A stretch of 64,000 bases of DNA from Clostridium sp. BSD9I1 (lineage in GTDB: Bacteria > Bacillota > Clostridia > Clostridiales > Clostridiaceae). Each line of letters opens with the position of its first letter. Positions within the stretch are counted from its first letter, which is position 1. A program made the position numbers and the translations under genes. The notes beneath the pieces are model-generated. The model made no database searches. It saw nothing but the letters and a program-made list of their open reading frames with translations, and had not been told where the DNA came from. Where the stretch lies: assembly GCF_900185645.1 (NCBI RefSeq), contig NZ_FYAM01000023.1, positions 682,001-746,000 on the forward strand, in the 5' to 3' direction. Shown one piece after another: positions 58,005 through 64,000 of the stretch.

Positions 58005-58598
58005 CTAATTGTTAAGAACATCTAACAATTCTCCAGTAATATTATATTTTTCTCTAAACTCATCTTCCAAAATACTCATTGTAATCATGTCATAGTATTT
58101 ACTATTAAAGTAGCAGCCATGTCTTTTGATTCCTTCTCTTATAAAACCTATTTTTTCATACACATGAATTGCTCTTTGATTAAATGGAAATACTTCTAGT
58201 TCAATTCTATGTAAGTTAAGCATTCCAAATCCATAATTCAATGCTAATATCAATGCTTCACTTCCGTAACCTTTACTAAAATCTTCTTTTCTATTTATCA
58301 AAATTCTTATATTAGAATTTCTATCATTTCTATAGATGTTATTAATAACAACTTCCCCTACTATTTTGTTAGATTCTTTTGATATTATTAAAAAATCAAC
58401 TCTACTGTTATCTTGAGCTATATTTTCTAAATATCTTTCAATATCTGACTTATTAAATATTTGTTGAGTTCCTGTAAAAATCATTGCTTCCACACTACTA
58501 TTGTCCATGCTTTCCCAATATTCTTCAAGGTACTCTTTGTCCAGTTTTTTTAGATATATCAAATCTCCCTTTAGCTCTAAAAGGTTTCTTGTATTCAT
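58005..58598 (-). CDS. GNAT-family N-acetyltransferase (RimJ/RimL-like)
   Basis: The product of 197 residues has the GNAT core: IVGEVVINNIYRND as beta4, the acetyl-CoA loop at FSKGYGSEALILALNYGF (about 110-127) and NLHRIELEVFPFNQRAIHVY followed by KIGFIREG. This order is typical of RimJ/RimL-type enzymes acting on protein N-termini, amino acids or drugs. Substrate unknown. GGATGG precedes the ATG; single-gene unit with a very strong terminator. Confidence 0.92.
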   Translation of the reverse strand: MNTRNLLELKGDLIYLKKLDKEYLEEYWESMDNSSVEAMIFTGTQQIFNKSDIERYLENIAQDNSRVDFLIISKESNKIVGEVVINNIYRNDRNSNIRILINRKEDFSKGYGSEALILALNYGFGMLNLHRIELEVFPFNQRAIHVYEKIGFIREGIKRHGCYFNSKYYDMITMSILEDEFREKYNITGELLDVLNN

Positions 58599-58706
58599 TT
58601 ATATTCCATCCTCCCTTAACTTTACTAATATTAATCTTCTTATCCCTAGATATGCCACGTCTCAACATATCATCATTATATAGTAATTAAAAGGAGGCTT
58701 TCAATC

Positions 58707-59006
58707 TCATTTATCATTCTGTTTTAATTTCGAGCACAATTTCCTTTGCTCAGTAATAATTCTTCTTATGCTCTTATCTGAAAGATAGTATTCCTCAGCT
58801 AAATCCAAAACCGTAGTACCATTTTTATATTTATCATAAATTTCAGCGTTTCGCATATTTAATTTATCTCTTGTACCATTCTTTTCTCCCCAGGTCTTTT
58901 GTTCTCCATCTTTTCTAGGAATATATAAATATTCACCGTTCACATATTCTTGAATAATTTTTATTATTTCATCTGGTAATATATTTTGTGCATTACTATA
59001 TTTCAT
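58707..59006 (-). CDS. CD3324-family small DNA-binding-like protein
   Basis: The protein (99 residues) has YVNGEYLYIPRKDGEQKTWG and a C-terminal helix-turn-helix (TVLDLAEEYYLSDKSIRRII), the recalled pattern of CD3324-family proteins of Clostridia and Bacilli. The fold resembles a Mor/C-ets-like transcription regulator. The start at 59006 is chosen because GGAGGAG is 7 bases before that ATG; the upstream extension lacks a site. Role unknown. Confidence 0.82.
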   Translation of the reverse strand: MKYSNAQNILPDEIIKIIQEYVNGEYLYIPRKDGEQKTWGEKNGTRDKLNMRNAEIYDKYKNGTTVLDLAEEYYLSDKSIRRIITEQRKLCSKLKQNDK

Positions 59007-59180
59007 ATCTTTACTCCTCCAAAAATTATTTTTGGTTGAAGCAAAGACCATAAAAATCTACTTATAATCAATATACTTGCAACAGATGCGATTCAATAAA
59101 AGAAATCAAACTCATAAACCACTTTATTAAACTATATAATGCTGAAAAACTGTACACTAAATAAGCCCAATTTATATAAA

Positions 59181-59324
59181 TTATAAAAAAGAGCGTAAAG
59201 GTGCCTTTATATTTTCAACATCAGCTACTTTAATAAAATAGTCTCCAAGCAAAGCATAGCCGATTTAGTTCTTATGGCCTTTGCAAGGAGTAATTTGACC
59301 TCCAAATTCACATCTATAATTCAT
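59181..59324 (-). pseudogene. Small ORF interrupted by an in-frame TAA
   Basis: An ATG at 59324 after AAAGGAA opens a 19-residue frame (MNYRCEFGGQITPCKGHKN) ending at TAA (59265-59267). The same frame continues for 27 more sense codons (IGYALLGDYFIKVADVENIK and seven more residues) to a second TAA at 59181. Together they look like a 47-residue gene broken by one stop. A small T-tailed hairpin (TAAAGGCACCTTTA) lies at its end. No family was recognised. The rest of 59052-59406 shows nothing else. Confidence 0.4.
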
Positions 59325-59406
59325 TATAAGATTCCTTTCATGTAAAATTTATAACTTGCAAATGATATTATATACTATTTTTGTTAAAGCTTCAATATGT
59401 TTAGAT

Positions 59407-60177
59407 TTATTCCTTCACCCAATAGCTATTGCAATCATTTGTTCTTTCAATAAATCCATATTCTATTAAAGCTCTTCTGATGGTTACATAATCTTCATAT
59501 ATTCTTTTTAAAACCCTATTAATTTCTTTTTCTGAATAAGTCTTTCCTTTAGTAAAGTTCTTAGTGATTTCCTGTAATATAATAATCTTCTTCTTTTCCT
59601 TAGAAGGATAAATTTTTAATGCACCTGTATCATCCATGTGTATTTTTATAGTATCCTCTTTTTCCTTATCAGTAATGTTATATCTATCATCTATGCTGAT
59701 TGCTGTTTTATGAGGATCACATATAACTTCTTTTTCTAGCTTATTAATTTTGTTCTTTGTACTATTTGTGAGTAAGTTCATCATAGCTAAAAATAACTTT
59801 GCTTGCTTTTCCTTTTCTCGTAATTTATAACGATGATTTCTAATGGTTGATTGTGCAACCCCAAGATTTGCTGCAACTTCTTTATCGGATAGCCCCTGTG
59901 CAATTAATGTTAATATCTCTCTTTGAACACCTGACACTCCTGTAAAAGCTGAGTTCATTCCTAATAAGTACTCAAGCATAGAACCATGTCTTTCCTCTAT
60001 GTGAATTTCTGCTGCCTTTTTTGCATCATAAAGTTTTGACTCTATTTCATATATACGTCCCTTTTCAAATACCTCCTCACAAATTATACATCCATACTCT
60101 TTCTCGTTTTCTACAAACCCATTTTCCACTTCATCTATTGTGGCATTCCAAAATAATTCATTTGATTTCGTATCCAT
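59407..60177 (-). CDS. LuxR-type helix-turn-helix regulator with DUF2087 domain
   Basis: The 256-residue protein has an N-terminal zinc-finger-like part (CIICEEVF, then AAEIHIEERHGS, Cys2His2), a GerE/LuxR helix-turn-helix at about 83-125 (LTLIAQGLSDKEVAANLGVA) and a C-terminal DUF2087 winged-helix-like region (about 185-254; FTKGKTYSEKEINRVLKRIY). GGGG precedes the ATG. It has no receiver domain, so the signal is unknown. It may regulate its own gene; no neighbour is an obvious target. Confidence 0.88.
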   Translation of the reverse strand: MDTKSNELFWNATIDEVENGFVENEKEYGCIICEEVFEKGRIYEIESKLYDAKKAAEIHIEERHGSMLEYLLGMNSAFTGVSGVQREILTLIAQGLSDKEVAANLGVAQSTIRNHRYKLREKEKQAKLFLAMMNLLTNSTKNKINKLEKEVICDPHKTAISIDDRYNITDKEKEDTIKIHMDDTGALKIYPSKEKKKIIILQEITKNFTKGKTYSEKEINRVLKRIYEDYVTIRRALIEYGFIERTNDCNSYWVKE

Positions 60178-60406
60178 TAGAGCTAACCCCTTTCAATGTT
60201 CATTAATTATCATTATATCAATAATATACTTTTATAAGATATTTGTCTATATATAAATAAACTTTTTTAATATTTGTCTATAACATTATTATTCTTCAAT
60301 TCTTTAAAAATTACTTCCAGTAAGCTTATTGTTTACAAATAACGCATAATTTTTGTATCAAACGGAAATTATAATTCATTAAAATTTTTAAAGATCTGTA
60401 TAATAA

Positions 60407-60446
60407 AAAAAGCCCCTCCTGCAGTACTTTATCATGCAGAAGAGCT
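60407..60446 (-). terminator. Terminator of the 27-residue ORF
   Basis: On the minus strand AGCTCTTCTGCA pairs with TGCAGGAGGGGCT, followed by TTTTTTTATT. It lies about ten bases after the stop of the small ORF. Confidence 0.8.
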
Positions 60447-60454
60447 TTTTTATA

Positions 60455-60538
60455 TTATTTTGATTTAATTATTTTCCCATCATTGAATTCCTCATTATAT
60501 TCCTCTTGACCGTTTGCGTAATTCTTTTTTTCTAGCAT
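60455..60538 (-). CDS. Small 27-residue protein with its own terminator
   Basis: ATG at 60538, preceded by GAAGGGG with 8-base spacing, opens MLEKKNYANGQEEYNEEFND followed by GKIIKSK and a TAA. The hairpin terminator follows almost at once, as in a complete gene. The peptide is charged and hydrophilic with no membrane segment. It lies 75 bases downstream of the dihydrouridine synthase gene on the same strand and could be cotranscribed. I do not recognise a family, and coding status rests on the ribosome site and terminator. Confidence 0.55.
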   Translation of the reverse strand: MLEKKNYANGQEEYNEEFNDGKIIKSK

Positions 60539-60613
60539 ATTTATTCCCCTTCTCTCACAAATTTAATACTTCTAACTACTAAATCATAATAATAAAACAA
60601 TTCATAGTATCAA

Positions 60614-61570
60614 TTAAAACCCCCGTAAAAGTGATTGTTCTATATCAAGTTCTTGAAATAACTTTGATATAACTGCCTCATAATCGCATAATCTATCTGT
60701 CTTTCTTATTTTCTTAACATATTTATCACTGTCTGCAAACAGGTGTATCATATAAAACCAAAATTCTTTCATTTTAAATAACACATTTCTATCTCCAGAA
60801 AGAATTCCCTGATAACCTTCATAAACTGCATCGTGAAATGCCTTGATTATCTGCTTATCCACATCATGATTATTCTTAATTTCTCCAATTAATGCTGGAT
60901 TTGCAATAAGTCCTCGGCCTAGCATTACTGCATCTAAACTTGGATACATTTCTACCAATTCCCTATAGTCCGATAAATTAAAAATATCACCATTATAGCA
61001 AACAGGGTTTTTACTTAATTCTAATGCATCTTTAAATACCGACATATTTGGCTTGTTCTTGTAAAAGTCCGTTTGTATTCTTGGGTGAATAATAAGTTCC
61101 TCTAAAGGGTACTTGTTAAAGATTTTAATCAGCTCATAAAATTCATCTGGGGAATCCTTTCCAATTCTTGTCTTTATGGAAATCTTAGTTGATGCTTTTG
61201 AAAATATATCCTCCAAAAATTCATCCAGCTGTTCTCTTTGTGCAAGAAATCCTGAACCCTTATGTTTTGCAACAACTGTACCAGAGGGACAGCCCAGGTT
61301 TAAATTAATCTCATCATAACCAAACTTAGTCAAATCATTCACCGTGCGAGTGAAATACTCAGCATTATTTGTAAGTATTTGAGGCACCACAGTTAGCCCT
61401 TGATTGTGTTCGGGTAATATATCATTTAATTCTCTCGAAGTAAAGCCCTTATTAATAGTTGGTGAAATAAAGGGTGTAAAGTATTTGTCAATTCCACCAA
61501 AAAAAGTTTGATATGCATTTCTATATATATATCCAGTAACACCTTCTAAGGGTGCAAAATAGTATTTCAT
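60614..61570 (-). CDS. tRNA-dihydrouridine synthase family protein
   Basis: The 318-residue FMN enzyme has the Dus pattern: YFAPLEGVTGYIYRNAY at the start, NLNLGCPSGTVVAKHKGSGF with the catalytic cysteine near residue 94, IKTRIG, LIIHPRIQ, a CYNGDIF block and AVMLGRGLIANPAL for phosphate binding. It reduces specific uridines in tRNA. The short length and sequence are closer to the clostridial DusC-like branch than to DusB. TGAGGAG precedes the ATG. Confidence 0.92.
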   Translation of the reverse strand: MKYYFAPLEGVTGYIYRNAYQTFFGGIDKYFTPFISPTINKGFTSRELNDILPEHNQGLTVVPQILTNNAEYFTRTVNDLTKFGYDEINLNLGCPSGTVVAKHKGSGFLAQREQLDEFLEDIFSKASTKISIKTRIGKDSPDEFYELIKIFNKYPLEELIIHPRIQTDFYKNKPNMSVFKDALELSKNPVCYNGDIFNLSDYRELVEMYPSLDAVMLGRGLIANPALIGEIKNNHDVDKQIIKAFHDAVYEGYQGILSGDRNVLFKMKEFWFYMIHLFADSDKYVKKIRKTDRLCDYEAVISKLFQELDIEQSLLRGF

Positions 61571-61674
61571 ATTATAAAACTCCTCATCATAAGTAATTTC
61601 ATATCTATTTTATCTAATAAATATATTTTTGTATAGTCATCCCCAATTCCATTCTTAAGCAGAGACTAAAATTA

Positions 61675-61700
61675 AACCCTAGAGAATATATCCCTAGGGC
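61675..61700 (-). terminator. Terminator of the CWB2/metallo-beta-lactamase gene
   Basis: CCCTAG and CTAGGG pair around an 11-nt loop on the minus strand, followed by TTTAATTTT. Confidence 0.7.
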
Positions 61701-61705
61701 TCTTT

Positions 61706-63784
61706 TTACTTAGTAGAAATTAATGTATTACTGCTATCATACAACCGTGCTTGGTCGCCACTATTGTTCCAGATATAAGCTCCGGTCCATTTTAAATCCC
61801 CTGTAGCATTTCCGCTAGCTATTCTTATTGTAGCTCCAGCCTTTAAAATATAACCACTTGGGAAATTATAAGTTTGATTTCCTTCTACACTTACAAGCTT
61901 CCATCCTGTCATGTCTGTATTTTTAGTGCTATTGTTCTTTATCGTAACTATTTCTTTACCTAAATCTACGCTTATTATTTGTATACTTTTATTAGTTGTT
62001 ACAGGAGGAACAACTCCACCATCATTAGATCCTGTTCCGCTCCCACCAGTGTAACTTCCTGGTTTAGTATTAAAAGTTATATTATTTCCATCACAGGTGG
62101 CCACTATAGTTCCTAATTCATCTGTTCTATAAACAGCTGCACCAATATTTTTAAGTTTATCCAAGGTAGTTTGTGTTGGATGTCCATAAGTATTGCCTTT
62201 TCCTGCACTTATAACAGCATACTTTGGTGATACTGCTGATAAAAACGCACTGGTAGTTGATGAATTGCTGCCATGATGACCAACTTTTAATACATCTGCT
62301 TTTAAATTATATCCTGCGCTTAACATTTCCTGTTCAGATATATCTTCAGCATCACCTGTAAACAAGAAGGATTTACTTCCATAAGTAAGTTTAAATACTA
62401 TAGAATAATTATTTAAATCTTCGTAACTGCCGCCATTAGGCGCTAATATTTCTAAGTTTACATCTGAATCTAAATCTACAACTTCCCCAGGAATAGGAGC
62501 CTCTATTGTCATACCTTTATTATTTATAGCTGTAACCACATCTTGAAAAGTTTGAGTAGTTGAAGTTACTTTAGGCATATAAACCTTTCCTACTTTAAAC
62601 ATATTAATTACTGTATCCAAACCGCCAATATGATCTTCGTGAGGATGAGTACCTGCAATGATATCCAGCTGAGTAATCCCCATATTTTTTAGATATGAAA
62701 CTACTTTGCTTCCATCAGCATTGTTTCCTGCATCGATAAGCATATTTTTTCCGTTTGGAGTTTGAATTAATATACTATCAGCCTGTCCTACATCTATAAA
62801 GCTAACTTTTAAATCTTCTTTTCCAGTTACAATTTTATTTACTACTGAATCAGAAACTACTCCAGTACCACCTAAGATTATTACATTATTATATGCATAA
62901 TGCTCAGCTCTTATTGAAGCCATTACTGATGGATCAATAGAAGTTCCTACTAAAATTAGAGGAGAGTTACTTAAAGCTGCTAGTGCACTTCCAGATAAAG
63001 CATCTGGATAATTTTGACCTGATGCCACATAAACTTTATCATAACTAAACTCGCTTGCAAAATGATTTAATACTGCTGCATTAGTTCCGTATCTGCTGCT
63101 TCCTCCAAGTCTTGTAACACTCTTTAATTGTGAAGCTATTTTATCGCTTACTACTCCACTTCCTCCAACTATGTAACTTTCTTCATAAGACTTATTTGCT
63201 AAAAATCCTTTAATTTGATCTGATAAATCAACCTTATCAGTAAGAAGTATCGGCATTCCCTTTTGAGCAGCAACTGGTGCTATAGATAGAGCATCAGCAA
63301 AACCAAATCCATTGGTTACAACTACACCGCTGCTTTCTCCTAGATATTTAGCTACTTGCAGTGATGTTTCAAATCTATTTAAGCCAGATATTCTAGTGAT
63401 TTCAATGTCCATCTTTCCTATTTCAGAAAGTACATTATCTGATACAACCCCAGATCCTCCTACTACAAATACATTCTTTACCTCAAGTCTTTCTATTTGA
63501 TTTTTGGTATTTGGGTCTAAAGTATTTTTCCCAGTAAGTAAAATTGGTGCATTGTATTTTTTTGCTAAAGGCGCTGCACAAAGTGCATCTGCAAACCCTT
63601 CTCCACTAGCTATTACTGCATAATCAGAAGTTGTCCACCCATTACTTACAATTTCAGCTCCTGTTTCATACCTATTGTTTCCTGCCAGCCTGTCCTCTAG
63701 TGTTGCTGCACTAACTTGAGATGTTAAAAACACAGCTAAAGACAATGTTAATGCCGAAACAACATTTAGCATTATTTTCCTCAT
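61706..63784 (-). CDS. Secreted CWB2 protein with ComEC-like metallo-beta-lactamase and lamin-tail domains
   Basis: The protein of 692 residues has a signal peptide (about 1-26, ending SQVSAA) and three CWB2 wall-binding repeats (about 30-320; RLAGNNRYETG, ASGEGFADALCAA, VVGGSGVVSD). A metallo-beta-lactamase domain follows (about 328-570) with FIDVGQADSILI, HPHEDHIGG, FTGDAED and LKVGHHGSNSS, matching the extracellular hydrolase part of ComEC. The C-terminal lamin-tail domain (about 600-690) contains MTGWKLVSVEGNQTYNFPSG. Such a layout suggests a wall-anchored nuclease or phosphodiesterase. AGGGG precedes the ATG. Confidence 0.9.
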   Translation of the reverse strand: MRKIMLNVVSALTLSLAVFLTSQVSAATLEDRLAGNNRYETGAEIVSNGWTTSDYAVIASGEGFADALCAAPLAKKYNAPILLTGKNTLDPNTKNQIERLEVKNVFVVGGSGVVSDNVLSEIGKMDIEITRISGLNRFETSLQVAKYLGESSGVVVTNGFGFADALSIAPVAAQKGMPILLTDKVDLSDQIKGFLANKSYEESYIVGGSGVVSDKIASQLKSVTRLGGSSRYGTNAAVLNHFASEFSYDKVYVASGQNYPDALSGSALAALSNSPLILVGTSIDPSVMASIRAEHYAYNNVIILGGTGVVSDSVVNKIVTGKEDLKVSFIDVGQADSILIQTPNGKNMLIDAGNNADGSKVVSYLKNMGITQLDIIAGTHPHEDHIGGLDTVINMFKVGKVYMPKVTSTTQTFQDVVTAINNKGMTIEAPIPGEVVDLDSDVNLEILAPNGGSYEDLNNYSIVFKLTYGSKSFLFTGDAEDISEQEMLSAGYNLKADVLKVGHHGSNSSTTSAFLSAVSPKYAVISAGKGNTYGHPTQTTLDKLKNIGAAVYRTDELGTIVATCDGNNITFNTKPGSYTGGSGTGSNDGGVVPPVTTNKSIQIISVDLGKEIVTIKNNSTKNTDMTGWKLVSVEGNQTYNFPSGYILKAGATIRIASGNATGDLKWTGAYIWNNSGDQARLYDSSNTLISTK

Positions 63785-64000
63785 TTTTGTACCCCTTTAT
63801 TAACATTTTATAACTATTTAATTGTACTTTATTTTCCTTTTTTCGACAAGTACATAAAATTGGTAACAACATAGGAAATATAAACTAAAAATATTTTCTA
63901 ATATAAGCAAAGGTTGTAATGTAAAATCTGGAAAACATGGTATAATTGGAATTGTCCTGAATAAAAGTTATATCTTGTAGAGGGAAACTTACAATACTAA
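63785..64000. other. Right-edge gene-free stretch with a plus-strand promoter
   Basis: An extended -10 promoter, TGG-TATAAT at 63938-63946, points rightwards to a gene starting beyond the window. The CWB2 gene's own promoter must also lie here but was not recognised. Confidence 0.4.

Overview
The window reads as chromosomal DNA of a low-GC, endospore-former-type Clostridium (Clostridium sensu stricto or a close relative). The reasons are AT-rich intergenic DNA, strong Shine-Dalgarno sites with GTG/TTG starts, many Rho-independent terminators, CWB2 cell-wall proteins, an electron-bifurcating [FeFe] hydrogenase, a CD3324-family protein and a DUF2975/XRE pair. No rRNA, tRNA, CRISPR array, prophage or intact insertion sequence was seen. 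Species was not assigned.

Layout. 0-10.5 kb: end of an anti-sigma-type membrane regulator; a rifampicin phosphotransferase homologue (rph) divergent from a TetR gene; isochorismatase-like and HxlR genes; the Leloir operon galT-galK-galM; a MerR regulator. 10.6-19 kb: a ten-gene minus-strand operon, the most distinctive metabolic locus. In transcription order it holds acyl-CoA dehydrogenase, EtfB, EtfA, a BrnQ-type amino-acid carrier, a pair of small hotdog proteins related to beta-aminoacyl-CoA ammonia-lyases, a CaiB-type CoA-transferase, a near-identical second copy of the hotdog pair, and a nitroreductase. Together these suggest import of a beta-amino acid, CoA activation, elimination of ammonia and flavin-dependent reduction of the enoyl-CoA, that is, an amino acid used as electron acceptor in a carnitine-reduction-like logic. 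The substrate is unknown.

19-33.6 kb: lipoprotein and membrane proteins, a DeoR plus sugar-aminotransferase pair, a MutS2-like ATPase without Smr domain, a B12-type radical SAM protein, DUF2975/XRE, a CWB2 protein, an auxin-efflux-type carrier, a CPBP protease with an in-frame stop, and a PadR/sialate-esterase operon whose promoter is covered by large palindromes. 34-38.5 kb: a protein with two MerR domains, then a probably acquired PadR-DUF1048-DUF1048-KTR-ABC exporter cassette.

38.8-51 kb: a concentration of antibiotic-response genes. These are a response regulator / BcrAB-like exporter / histidine kinase / serine hydrolase operon, an AraC-GyrI regulator, a streptogramin B lyase (Vgb) homologue with every catalytic residue at the reference position, a zinc alcohol dehydrogenase, and a TetR-controlled ABC exporter with duplicated operators. 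51.3-55.6 kb: the hydrogenase operon hydC-hydB-hydA. 55.6-64 kb: DUF421, SelO, GNAT, CD3324, LuxR/DUF2087, two small previously unlisted ORFs, a dihydrouridine synthase and a secreted CWB2 / metallo-beta-lactamase / lamin-tail protein.
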